40,091 bases of DNA from Verrucomicrobiaceae bacterium UBA2429 (GTDB lineage: Bacteria > Verrucomicrobiota > Verrucomicrobiia > Verrucomicrobiales > Verrucomicrobiaceae): positions 1-40,091 of the forward strand of contig DDQZ01000032.1 in NCBI GenBank assembly GCA_002343505.1, written 5' to 3'. The position numbers and the translations under genes are program-made. The notes beneath the pieces are model-generated. The model had not been told where the DNA came from and searched no databases. It saw nothing but the letters and a program-made list of their open reading frames with translations. Of this stretch, positions 17,832 to 25,493 are shown in pieces (positions within the stretch are counted from its first letter, which is position 1; each line of letters begins with the position of its first letter).

Positions 17832-17943
17832 GACCGCCGTGTTTTACGCCATGAGCGCGGGATTGTGACTCGTTTTTTTCCGCGTTGAAGCATAATCCAG
17901 GCTTGCAATCCCGTGCTTGGAAGGAATTTCATCACCCTTCGTC
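17832..17943. promoter_or_regulatory. Divergent promoter region between kinase and sigma factor genes
   Basis: This 112-bp interval separates two divergent starts and should hold both promoters. Toward the sigma gene, CATAAT at 17891-17896 is a good -10-like hexamer, but no convincing -35 is correctly spaced from it. AAGGAA at 17921-17926 is the nearest purine-rich stretch and is rather far (about 18 nt) from the chosen ATG at 17944. No clear operator palindrome was recognised. Confidence 0.4.
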
Positions 17944-18678
17944 ATGCGCACACAACATGGAGCCTTCCCCGCCACGCGCTGGAGCGTCGTCGTCGCGTCT
18001 CGGAACAGCGCGGACGCGGCAGCCAACCGCATGGCTTTGGATGAGTTGTGCGGGATTTACTGGCACCCGCTGTACTCTTATGCGCGCCACCAGGGGATCG
18101 CGCCGGCGGACGCGGAGGACCTGACCCAGAGCTTTTTGGTCTTCGTGTTGGAAAAGGACCTTTTTGCCCAGGCGGACGAGGCGCTGGGGCGGCTGCGCAA
18201 CTACCTGCTCACCGCCTTTGGCCGCCACATCAAGCATTGGCAGCGCCAGGCGGGGGCTCTCAAGCGCGGAGGCGGGCAGCAAATTGTCTCGATCGAGGCC
18301 AGTCAGGCGGAGGACAATGTCACCATTGACCCTGCTGACCACAGGACACCGGAGGAGGTTTATCAAAGGCAGTGTGCGCTGAGCATGATCGAGACCGCCG
18401 TCTGCCATCTCGCCGCTGAGCAGGATGCGGCGGGGAAGGGCGGCCAGTTCGAGATGCTGCGACCGCGGCTCGATCCCACCCAGAGCTGCTCCGGCAACGA
18501 CGCCGAGCTGGCCGCCGCGCTGGGCATGAGCCATGACGCGGTGCGCAAGACCATCTCCAGGCTCAGAAAACGGTTCCGCGAGATCCTGCACGAACTGGTC
18601 GCCGCCACTTTGAGCAACCCGACGGAGGAGAGCATTCAGGAGGAGCTGGCCTCCCTGCGCAACGCGCTGGTGGGCTAG
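17944..18678 (+). CDS. ECF-like RNA polymerase sigma factor (STK-linked type)
   Basis: 244 residues from the ATG at 17944; an in-frame TTG at 17917 is an alternative. It begins with FPATRWSVVV, the hallmark start of the planctomycete/verrucomicrobial sigma factors that pair with Ser/Thr kinases. Region 2 spans about 31-105 (YWHPLYSYAR, ADAEDLTQSFLVFVLE, LRNYLLTAFGRHIKHWQR). Region 4 is the helix-turn-helix at about 188-213 (ELAAALGMSHDAVRKTISRL). The linker of about 80 residues is longer than in classical ECF factors. It is divergent from the kinase gene and lies directly upstream of the T4SS-like operon on the same strand, so control of that operon is plausible but unproven. Confidence 0.9.
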   Translation: MRTQHGAFPATRWSVVVASRNSADAAANRMALDELCGIYWHPLYSYARHQGIAPADAEDLTQSFLVFVLEKDLFAQADEALGRLRNYLLTAFGRHIKHWQRQAGALKRGGGQQIVSIEASQAEDNVTIDPADHRTPEEVYQRQCALSMIETAVCHLAAEQDAAGKGGQFEMLRPRLDPTQSCSGNDAELAAALGMSHDAVRKTISRLRKRFREILHELVAATLSNPTEESIQEELASLRNALVG

Positions 18679-18699
18679 GAAAGCGCGGCGGGATGAGGA

Positions 18700-18717
18700 T
18701 TTTCCAAGTCCGGAAAA
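18700..18717 (+). terminator. Weak hairpin after the sigma factor gene
   Basis: TTTTCC (18700-18705) and GGAAAA (18712-18717) can pair around a six-base loop, 21 bases after the sigma factor stop. The stem is short and A/T-rich, and no U-tract follows on the + strand. It might reduce read-through into the secretion operon but is not a convincing intrinsic terminator. Confidence 0.25.
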
Positions 18718-18722
18718 AAAGT

Positions 18723-18752
18723 TTGTCACACTGAGGCGGGCGTCAGGCTAAC
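18723..18752 (+). promoter_or_regulatory. Possible promoter of the T4SS-like operon
   Basis: TTGTCA at 18723-18728 is a good -35-like hexamer. About 18 bases downstream, GCTAAC (18747-18752) is only a weak -10 match. It lies about 57 bases before the pilin gene start. If the neighbouring ECF-like factor drives the operon, the promoter would not need a sigma-70 consensus, so this call is tentative. Confidence 0.25.
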
Positions 18753-18808
18753 AACGCCATCACACGGTGCCGTCCAGGCGCCGGGAACCCACAAACACAC
18801 ACATCCTT

Positions 18809-19120
18809 ATGTCCACAGCCATCTCCCTCTCCATCTTCGGAGCGCGCATCCTTCATCACACCATGCCCCTCGCCGCTGGCACTGATGAATTCGTCCAGCA
18901 GTTCAGCGGGGTCGTCAACATCCTCAACCTCGTCGGCCTGGTGCTCGCCTTCGGCGGGCTGCTCTTCGCCGCCGTGATGTTCATGATGGGCCAGACCGAG
19001 CGCGTGCTTTACGGCCTGGTCGGCGCCGGCATCGGCGGCCTGTCCTTCCTCATCGTCAAGGTCATGTTCTCGACCGCCGGCGGTTCCGGTGACGTGGACA
19101 ACATTCAGATGGGCCAGTAA
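18809..19120 (+). CDS. VirB2/TrbC-like pilin subunit
   Basis: 103 residues. There is a short N-terminal hydrophobic segment ending around MPLAAG (possible leader-processing region). Two membrane helices follow (about 36-59 and 67-87), joined by a short polar loop MGQTERVLYG, with a small hydrophilic tail. This two-helix layout and the position as first gene before VirB3- and VirB4-like genes match VirB2/TrbC pilins of type IV secretion systems. It would be inserted in the inner membrane and polymerise into a pilus or channel lining. Sequence similarity is weak, so the call rests on topology and context. A strong hairpin follows the gene. Confidence 0.72.
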   Translation: MSTAISLSIFGARILHHTMPLAAGTDEFVQQFSGVVNILNLVGLVLAFGGLLFAAVMFMMGQTERVLYGLVGAGIGGLSFLIVKVMFSTAGGSGDVDNIQMGQ

Positions 19121-19162
19121 GCGCCCGATGCGTCCGTTGATTTCCCGGCCCCGCCCGCCGCG

Positions 19163-19200
19163 CGGGGTTCGGGAAGTCCCCGGTTTCATCCCGAACTCCG
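19163..19200 (+). promoter_or_regulatory. Strong RNA hairpin between pilin and VirB3-like genes
   Basis: GTTCGGGA (19167-19174) pairs perfectly with TCCCGAAC (19189-19196). The stem extends outward by four more pairs, including one G-U, to CGGG(G)/(T)CCG-type ends at 19163 and 19200, giving about 12 base pairs around a 14-nt loop. There is no U-tract. It ends 15 bases before the VirB3-like start codon. It could stabilise the pilin mRNA 3' end, cause partial termination, or mask the next ribosome site, each of which would favour excess pilin. Confidence 0.55.
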
Positions 19201-19215
19201 GCGGCATATCCCTTC

Positions 19216-19587
19216 ATGGACGAGCAAACTGTCAGATTCCACGAAACCAACGAAGGACGCGAGACCCAGCAGGGCATCGCGGGATTTGAGGGCCTCAACG
19301 CCCTGTTCTTCATGGGGGCCCTTGGACTGGCCATGATCCTCTTCCGCCGCTTTTCCGAGGGGCCTGGCGCCAGCATGAGCATGGCGGCTCTCATCGCCTC
19401 AATCCCCCTCGTCGTGGTCTCCGCGTATGTCTTCGGACTCAAGCAGGGCAAACCCAAGTCTTACGATGTGGAGCTGGGCGAGTGGCTCATCATCAAATTT
19501 TCCAAAGCCCCCTATTTTTCCCCCCGCCAGGTGGAACCGCTGGCCCTGCCCTGGGTGGAGGATGCCAAAAAGAAGGAGGATGTCTGA
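19216..19587 (+). CDS. VirB3-like T4SS inner-membrane protein
   Basis: 123 residues. The N-terminus is polar (MDEQTVRFHETNEGRETQQG). Two adjacent membrane helices follow (about 28-46 and 55-75), then a cytoplasmic C-terminal part with EWLIIKFSKAPYFSPRQVEP. Its size, helical-pair topology and position immediately before VirB4 (4-base gap) fit VirB3/TrbD, which helps anchor the VirB4 ATPase at the membrane. The sequence itself is too divergent for a motif-based call, so the identification is contextual. Confidence 0.65.
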   Translation: MDEQTVRFHETNEGRETQQGIAGFEGLNALFFMGALGLAMILFRRFSEGPGASMSMAALIASIPLVVVSAYVFGLKQGKPKSYDVELGEWLIIKFSKAPYFSPRQVEPLALPWVEDAKKKEDV

Positions 19588-19590
19588 CGC

Positions 19591-22284
19591 ATGGCCAAGT
19601 TCGTCAACACCTACCTCGACGAGGATCTCATCATCTACCGCGGTCTTCAGCGCGGCGGGGCGATCGGCAAGGGCTACAACGTCGAGATGCCCGACACCGA
19701 GAACACGGACGCGCCGTGGCTCATGGCCCTCGAGGACAACATCCGCGTCCTGCTCCGCCTCATCCGCCCCGAGCTGCGCCTGCAGGTGGCCTGGAGTGTG
19801 GACAGCGACTACCGCAAGGAGCTGGAGCGCTACAAAAGCAAGACCGAGGAGCTCGGCTGCGACAAATGGTCCCTCCGCGCGCGCGAGGAGCGTTACCGCC
19901 GCTACGACCGCAAAATCCGCAACCACATGCTGCGGCGCGAGCATCTGCAGTATTTCTTCACCTCACGCATCCAGGGCCGCGCCATGGGCGGAGGCCGGCA
20001 GTATTACGAGGAGCTGCTGCTGGCGGCCAAGCGCGAGCAGGCCGAGCTGGAGGAGGCTCTGCGCCAGCAGTTGGGCAGTCTTGGCGGGCGTGTCTCGCCC
20101 ATGACTGACATGGAGCACTTCGAGACCTTTTACCGCTACTTCAACCCCAGCGCCTTTGAAAACGAGGCGCTCAAACTGGAGGACATCTACGATCCCACCA
20201 AGTCCGTCTGCGAGATGTGCTTCAACAGCGACGCCGCGCCGGTGAAGCTGGGCGCGTCCACTTTCAAAATGGACGGCTTTTACCAGGGAATCTGCGTCAT
20301 GAAGACGCTCCCCAAGTTCACCTACATCGGCATGATGCGGCTGCTCACCCAGCTCGACATCCTGGATTACCAGGTCGTGGTGAACATCGAGGCCGGGGAT
20401 GTCGAGAAGGACCGTGTGGCCACCGAGGCCAAGGTGGCCCGCCTTGAGCGCGGCAAGATCACGCCCTCGCTGGAGGCCACGCTCATCAAGCTGCGCACCC
20501 GCATCCGCCGCCTCACCACCAACGAGGTCGTGCCCTACCGCATGCACCTGCTCGTGCGCGTCTGGGACCGGGACGAGGCCACCTGCGCCAGCAAGCTCTC
20601 CGCCATCAAAAACTCCATCCTCAAGCTCGGCGGCGCGCAGGCTTACGAGCCGACGCTGCCCACCAGCGTGCGCAACTACTGGCAGCTTTGCATGCCCGGC
20701 TGGACATGGGCCAACTACAACGACTTCAAGCTCTACGTCGAGGACGTGAACCTCGCCGACCTGCTGCCCATCTCCAGCACGCCCGTGGGCGACTTGGAGG
20801 ACGCCGAGGCCATCTATGACGGGCCGCGCGGCGCGCTCGTGGGCTGCGTCACCTTTGTCGGCAAAAAAGGCGCGCAGCGGCCCGAGCATGGCATCATGTT
20901 TGGGGCCTCGGGCGCGGGCAAGTCCGTCTTCACCATTGACCTGCTCACCCAGACCGCGCCTTATTTTGACTACACGGCCATCGTCGAGGAGGGCCTCTCC
21001 TACAACCTGTTCACCCGCCTCTACGGCTGCACCCCCATCATTGTGCAGCCGAATGGCAACCTCACCTTCAACTACTTCGACACCCGCGGCCTGCCGCTCA
21101 GCCCCGACCAGCTCGGTGACGCCACCGCGGTCGCGCACTTGATGGCCGGCCCGCCGCCCGACACGGACAAGGACCGCATCCGCCAGGCCCTGCTCGCCAA
21201 GCAGGTCGAGCGGCTTTATGTGGACCAGTTCGAGACCTGGGCCAACCGCAACGCCGATCTGCGCGTCGAGGCCGCCCGCCGCTTCGCCGTCGCGGATGAA
21301 TGGCGGCGGCGCAAGATGCCCCAGGGCACCGTCATTTCCGACGCCTGGCTCGATTTCCACAGCGCTTACCAGGAGGGCGAGACCGAGGCCAACGACCTCT
21401 TCGGCATGAGCCTGGATGAGGCCAGGCTGGAGGACTTCCTCAACGACCCCGTCAACCAGTGGGACCACATGAGCATGGGCTACACCCTCATGAAACCCGA
21501 GGACATGCCCACGCACAGCCAGTTCGTCGAGCTGCTGAACCTGGAAAGCCGCCAGCGCCGCGCCCATGAGGACCTGGGCCTGCTGCGCATGCTTCTGGAA
21601 CCGTGGAGCCGCACCGGCCGGTACGGAGCCATCATGGACGGTGTCAACAATGTGAACCTCAAGGGCAAGGTCGTTCATTTCGAGCTTTCCTACATCCCCG
21701 AGTCCGCCAAGGAGCTGCGCACCGTGGCCGCCTTCCTCATCACCAACGACCTGCGCAAGGAGATCATGAGCCGCCCGCGCAGCACCCGCAAGCGCGTCAT
21801 CCTGGAGGAGCTTTCCGCCTTTCTCGCCATGCCGGACGGGGACCGCATCACGCGCGAGTACTACGAGCGCATGAGAAAGTACTCCTGCTGGGTCTTCTCG
21901 ATCATTCAGCAGTTCCAGCGCATCAAGGACCACCCCGTGCGCTCCTCCGTGGTTGGCAACAGCCGCGTCATGTTCATGCTCAAGCAGCCCGACCAGCGGG
22001 ATGTGCAGAGCATGTCCGAGGGCTTCCGCATCCCCGAGGTCACCAAGCGCCAGGTCACCAGCTTCCCGGACCCCTCGGAAATGAAGAATGACCCCTTTGC
22101 CTCCTTCGTGTATTATCACGAGGCCACTGGACGCCCGCGCATCGCCATCGGCAGGCACCAGGCGTCCAAGGAAATGATTCTGGCCAGCGCCACCTCCGGC
22201 GAGGCCTTTGAAAGACAGAACCAGGAACTCAAAGAATACGGCGGAGACGCCTACAAGATGATCCTCAGCCAGGCCAAAACATGA
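19591..22284 (+). CDS. VirB4/TraC-family T4SS ATPase
   Basis: 897 residues, in the VirB4 size range. The N-terminal half (about 1-400) is the VirB4-specific domain, and the C-terminal half is a RecA-like motor. Walker A is GASGAGKS (438-445, K444). The Walker B region is RVILEELSAF with Glu739-Glu740, where most VirB4 proteins have Asp-Glu. Downstream QQFQRIKDHP and FMLKQPDQRDV fit the conserved C-terminal motifs. VirB4 energises assembly and substrate passage at the inner membrane. It is the anchor gene for calling the cluster a T4SS. Its stop overlaps the next gene (ATGA, 22281-22284). Confidence 0.93.
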   Translation: MAKFVNTYLDEDLIIYRGLQRGGAIGKGYNVEMPDTENTDAPWLMALEDNIRVLLRLIRPELRLQVAWSVDSDYRKELERYKSKTEELGCDKWSLRAREERYRRYDRKIRNHMLRREHLQYFFTSRIQGRAMGGGRQYYEELLLAAKREQAELEEALRQQLGSLGGRVSPMTDMEHFETFYRYFNPSAFENEALKLEDIYDPTKSVCEMCFNSDAAPVKLGASTFKMDGFYQGICVMKTLPKFTYIGMMRLLTQLDILDYQVVVNIEAGDVEKDRVATEAKVARLERGKITPSLEATLIKLRTRIRRLTTNEVVPYRMHLLVRVWDRDEATCASKLSAIKNSILKLGGAQAYEPTLPTSVRNYWQLCMPGWTWANYNDFKLYVEDVNLADLLPISSTPVGDLEDAEAIYDGPRGALVGCVTFVGKKGAQRPEHGIMFGASGAGKSVFTIDLLTQTAPYFDYTAIVEEGLSYNLFTRLYGCTPIIVQPNGNLTFNYFDTRGLPLSPDQLGDATAVAHLMAGPPPDTDKDRIRQALLAKQVERLYVDQFETWANRNADLRVEAARRFAVADEWRRRKMPQGTVISDAWLDFHSAYQEGETEANDLFGMSLDEARLEDFLNDPVNQWDHMSMGYTLMKPEDMPTHSQFVELLNLESRQRRAHEDLGLLRMLLEPWSRTGRYGAIMDGVNNVNLKGKVVHFELSYIPESAKELRTVAAFLITNDLRKEIMSRPRSTRKRVILEELSAFLAMPDGDRITREYYERMRKYSCWVFSIIQQFQRIKDHPVRSSVVGNSRVMFMLKQPDQRDVQSMSEGFRIPEVTKRQVTSFPDPSEMKNDPFASFVYYHEATGRPRIAIGRHQASKEMILASATSGEAFERQNQELKEYGGDAYKMILSQAKT

Positions 22285-22799
22285 AAACGCATCACCTCAT
22301 CCTCGCCGCGCTCTGCGCCCAGATGGCCGCATGCACCAGCAGTGACGGCACCGCCAACAAGGGACTCCTCGGCGCGGCCACCGGCGGCGTCATCGGCGCG
22401 CTCCTCGGAGATGGCGCCCTCAGCCGCAACAATAACAACAACAACGCGGCAGGCGGCGGCGCGGGCGGCGGGGCTGGAGGCGGCAACCAGGGCGGCAATG
22501 ACGGAGACTTTCTCGACGAGCACTCCGGCCTCATCACCGGCGCCGCGGCCGGATTCGCGGCGGGCGCCATCACCGACGCCTTCGCAAAAAACGAGGTGCG
22601 CCAGAAATACATCGAAGGTTACAACAAGGGCCGCAGCGACTCGATCAAGGAGCTCTACTGGCTCAAGCGCGACGCCGAGCGCCCGCCGGAGGAAAGCCTC
22701 GTACAGCGCCGCTATTATGAAGTCCCCGTTCCCGAGCATATCACCACCGACGGCGTGCTCGTGGCCCCGCACAAGCGGGTGATCGAAGTCGTCGAATGA
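22281..22799 (+). CDS. Gly-rich lipoprotein of the T4SS-like cluster
   Basis: 172 residues. The lipoprotein signal ends at MAAC, with C18 as the lipidated cysteine. Two glycine-zipper-like hydrophobic stretches follow, GLLGAATGGVIGALLGDG (about 28-45) and GLITGAAAGFAAGAITDAF. They are separated by a low-complexity Asn/Gly linker (about 50-74) with six Asn in a row. The C-terminal 65 residues are charged and soluble. Glycine zippers can insert in or oligomerise at the outer membrane, so a VirB7-like or outer-membrane core role is possible. The start overlaps the VirB4 stop, so it is translationally coupled. Confidence 0.78.
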   Translation: MKTHHLILAALCAQMAACTSSDGTANKGLLGAATGGVIGALLGDGALSRNNNNNNAAGGGAGGGAGGGNQGGNDGDFLDEHSGLITGAAAGFAAGAITDAFAKNEVRQKYIEGYNKGRSDSIKELYWLKRDAERPPEESLVQRRYYEVPVPEHITTDGVLVAPHKRVIEVVE

Positions 22800-22818
22800 A
22801 CCCGAACCACAGCCCGTC

Positions 22819-23712
22819 ATGAAAACGAGACACCAACGCCAGGCAGAAATTCGAAATTCGAAATTCGAAACATGGTTTATACCTGTCATCGCGATTTTGC
22901 TCGCGCCCGCCGCCCTTCATGCCCAGGCAGAGGCCGGGGACGCGGCAATTATTGAGGTGCTGATGAAAAACCACAGCGAGCTCATGCCCATGCTGCAAAA
23001 GCAGCTCGAAGAGGCCGAGAGGCAGGCATCCAAACTTGAGCAGCAACTTGAACGCATGGGAGACCCCGGCGCGGTCAACCCCGAATCCATCGCCATGATC
23101 AAGGACGATGTGAAACGCTCCGCAAGCGTGCTCATGACCAAGCAGGAAAAACGCGAGATGTACGATTCCCTGACCGGGGCCGAGGTCTTTGATGATGACG
23201 CCAACGGCATGCTGGAGGCCATTGGCGCAAAAGTCACCCTTGAAGACGGTTCAGAGCAGGATCGTGACGCGGAAAAGTACAAACTGGAAGCCGCTTTGAT
23301 GGCTGAGATCAAGCAATACAAGGAAGTCCGGGAGCAAGCCATCGAACAGCAAAAAATGCTCTCCGACGAGCTGGTCACAGTCATGGAGGAATTGGAGGCC
23401 GCCAAGGACTTCGCCACCGTGCAAAAGCTCAACGCCACCATCAGCATCATCAACGGCAAGATTGACGACTGGAATCAGAAGGTCATCATGGCGCGGGCGG
23501 ATGTGGACATGGTCCGCCAGGAATATGAGAGCACCGCCCGCGTCGTAGCCAAAGGCAAGCGCGAGGAAACAGAGATGCAGTCCAAAGCCGACCGGGATGC
23601 CTCCGCGGCCAGCAAAGCCACCTTCCCCGGCTTTGGAATCGCCCCGAAAAAGCTGCCTTGGGGCAGAAAGGGCAGTGATGGAAACCCTGGAACCGGCTCC
23701 GTCGCCCCGTGA
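22819..23712 (+). CDS. VirB5-like exported coiled-coil protein
   Basis: 297 residues with a signal peptide ending at LHA-Q (A35/Q36). The mature part is mostly charged helix with coiled-coil potential (about 40-90, 150-210 and 225-270) and a Gly/Pro-rich tail. Size, export signal, helical content and position between the lipoprotein and VirB6-like genes fit VirB5/TrbJ, the minor pilin or tip protein. The codons for residues 10-18 (EIRNSKFET) fall on three tandem copies of the heptamer GAAATTC, so the n-region of the signal peptide is repeat-derived. No usable in-frame start lies downstream of the repeat. The VirB5 call is by context. Confidence 0.62.
   Translation: MKTRHQRQAEIRNSKFETWFIPVIAILLAPAALHAQAEAGDAAIIEVLMKNHSELMPMLQKQLEEAERQASKLEQQLERMGDPGAVNPESIAMIKDDVKRSASVLMTKQEKREMYDSLTGAEVFDDDANGMLEAIGAKVTLEDGSEQDRDAEKYKLEAALMAEIKQYKEVREQAIEQQKMLSDELVTVMEELEAAKDFATVQKLNATISIINGKIDDWNQKVIMARADVDMVRQEYESTARVVAKGKREETEMQSKADRDASAASKATFPGFGIAPKKLPWGRKGSDGNPGTGSVAP
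22846..22871. repeat. GAAATTC x3 heptamer repeat within coding sequence
   Basis: GAAATTC occurs at 22846-22852, 22853-22859 and 22860-22866, followed by GAAAC. It lies nine codons into the VirB5-like gene. Gain or loss of one unit shifts the frame, so it is a potential contingency site. Confidence 0.85.
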
Positions 23713-23762
23713 GACCGCCACCCAGCGTCTGAGTCAAGCCAAAGCACCAAATATTCAGGCTC

Positions 23763-24857
23763 ATGCTGCTCGCCGCCCAAACTACCGTAGATCTCATCCA
23801 ATCGGGAGGGAATCCGCTCTTCTATTTCTATGAAGACTTGGCGGATGTCTGCGCGCGCTGCAGCGATGCCATGCAGGCCATTGCCTTCACCCTCATCTTT
23901 GCCGGGTTGTTGATGCAGAGTTACAAGGCCATCATGGGCGGTGATCTTTCCGGGATCATGCGCCACCTGGTGGTCAGCGGCATTCTCATTGCCATCATGC
24001 CGCACTACACGGAGTGGATGCTGGCCGCGCAGTCAGCTCTCGGATCGGACTTGCTGACCGCGCTGGAGGTGGATCCGATCTCCACATTGATCAATTTCGG
24101 GGAGAGCTTTGGCGATGCTCCCTTCGAGACGGACAGCGCCCCTGACATTATACTGGGCATTTTCGATCCTGTCGCCTGGGCCACATGGGCCGCCCAGATC
24201 GTCGGGCTTTACTGCATGATATTCATCTCACTGGTCATGTACGCCCTGTTCTGGTGTGGATTCCAGCTCCAGATCATCATTATCTACCTCGGGGCTTCCG
24301 TGGGCCCGCTTTTCCTGGCCATGCTGGTTTTTGAACCGACGCGCGACACCGCGGTGAAATATCATGTCGGGCTTATCAGCGTGTGTTTCTGGCCTCTGGG
24401 GTGGGGCATCGGCATGCTGTTCACGGAAGCCATGATGACAACCGGCATTCCCCAAGCCACGGCATTATGCGCCCTAATTTTCGGCCCGATCATGATGGAA
24501 CCCACAACGGCCACGGTGATCAGCGTGGGAGCCGTCATCATCATCCTGCTCATCATCATCGTCTGGATGTTTGTGGTTCTCTTTGCCGGTCCGAAGATTG
24601 TCTCCAAGGCGATCACCACCGGCGCCCAGATCGGCTTGGGATTCGTCAATGCCGCCGCCACAGCCGGCATGGCCACCGCCACAGCCGGCATTCAGGCCGC
24701 CTCCGGAGCCGCGATGGTCGCGGGTGGCGCGGCCATCACCGCGGGTACTGGCGGCGCAGGCGCGGCTGTCGGCGTCGGCATGATGGCTGGGGGCGCGGGC
24801 ACAATGGGCGGCGCGGCGGGCACCCTGAGCAAGGGCGTGACGAGCGCGGGCAACTGA
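23763..24857 (+). CDS. VirB6/TrbL-like polytopic T4SS membrane protein
   Basis: 364 residues with about six or seven membrane helices (around 36-54, 66-82, 143-165, 166-190, 201-224 and 250-276). A periplasmic loop lies at about 83-140. The C-terminal tail from about 285 is extremely Gly/Ala-rich, with repeated AGMATATAG and GGAGTMGG-like elements. VirB6/TrbL proteins form the inner-membrane channel part of T4SS and often carry such Gly/Ala-rich tails. The region EPTRDTAVKYHVGLISVCFWPLGWGIG (quoted in part) holds the central conserved Trp-rich helix of the family. The call rests on topology plus context. Confidence 0.72.
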   Translation: MLLAAQTTVDLIQSGGNPLFYFYEDLADVCARCSDAMQAIAFTLIFAGLLMQSYKAIMGGDLSGIMRHLVVSGILIAIMPHYTEWMLAAQSALGSDLLTALEVDPISTLINFGESFGDAPFETDSAPDIILGIFDPVAWATWAAQIVGLYCMIFISLVMYALFWCGFQLQIIIIYLGASVGPLFLAMLVFEPTRDTAVKYHVGLISVCFWPLGWGIGMLFTEAMMTTGIPQATALCALIFGPIMMEPTTATVISVGAVIIILLIIIVWMFVVLFAGPKIVSKAITTGAQIGLGFVNAAATAGMATATAGIQAASGAAMVAGGAAITAGTGGAGAAVGVGMMAGGAGTMGGAAGTLSKGVTSAGN

Positions 24858-24878
24858 TTTTCTTTGATCCACTGACAC

Positions 24879-25493
24879 ATGAAAGGCGTCTCCGATCTCT
24901 TCATCTCCAAGGAAAAGCTGGCTTTTTTCTGGTTCTTCGTCTGCGTGGCCATCCTCGCGGGCACGGGCTGGTATGTGAACGACATCGCCGGGGATGGAAA
25001 AAGCCGGATGCTTTACGTCATGGTCAACCGGCCCGATGTCATGTACCTGGACCGCGATCTGCAGCCGGAGACGGCTTCGGACTTGTTCGACACCCAGACG
25101 CGTCTGGCACTGGAAACCATGCTCAACCGCGCTCCGAACGGCCCGGTCACGCAGAAGCGGGTGGCCAAAATTTTCGGCGGACCGGCCCTGGAGTGGTTGA
25201 TGAAGGATTTGGCGGAGAATCGAGAGGAGTTCCGCTCCCGGCAGTATCACCAAATGGCGGAGGTGGGCTCGGTGCGCGTTTTTCTCGGCGAGGACGGGGG
25301 CGCCATAGCAATGGCAACCGGCCAGGTCATCCGCGTCGGCGTGGACCCGGTGCAGCAGAAGGTCGTCAACCAGGTCTTCAATCTCGGCGCGCGCCTCGTC
25401 TGGGAGCCGAACATCAATCTGCGCGACAACAAGCTCTACCCGCACACCTGCCGCGAGGCGGCCTACACACTCACCCTTGTTTCGGAATCATGA
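24879..25493 (+). CDS. VirB8/TraE-like assembly factor, copy 1
   Basis: 204 residues with one N-terminal membrane helix (about 14-33) and a periplasmic domain of about 165 residues, the VirB8/TraE layout. The start FISKEKLAFFWFF is clearly related to FVAKDRVAVFWFL in the next gene. The two also share an internal LALE..L.R.P.G pattern and a motif around QYHQMAEV versus QVRQTYEI, so they are tandem paralogues. VirB8 nucleates the inner-membrane complex as a homodimer; here a heterodimer is possible. The stop overlaps the start of copy 2 (ATGA at 25490). Confidence 0.62.
   Translation: MKGVSDLFISKEKLAFFWFFVCVAILAGTGWYVNDIAGDGKSRMLYVMVNRPDVMYLDRDLQPETASDLFDTQTRLALETMLNRAPNGPVTQKRVAKIFGGPALEWLMKDLAENREEFRSRQYHQMAEVGSVRVFLGEDGGAIAMATGQVIRVGVDPVQQKVVNQVFNLGARLVWEPNINLRDNKLYPHTCREAAYTLTLVSES

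Noticed and set aside
24383..25489. The 369-codon upstream part of the frame that contains VirB8-like copy 2
   Set aside because: His/Arg/Gly-rich translation typical of an out-of-frame shadow of the VirB6-like and VirB8-like genes; the real start is the ATGA overlap at 25490.
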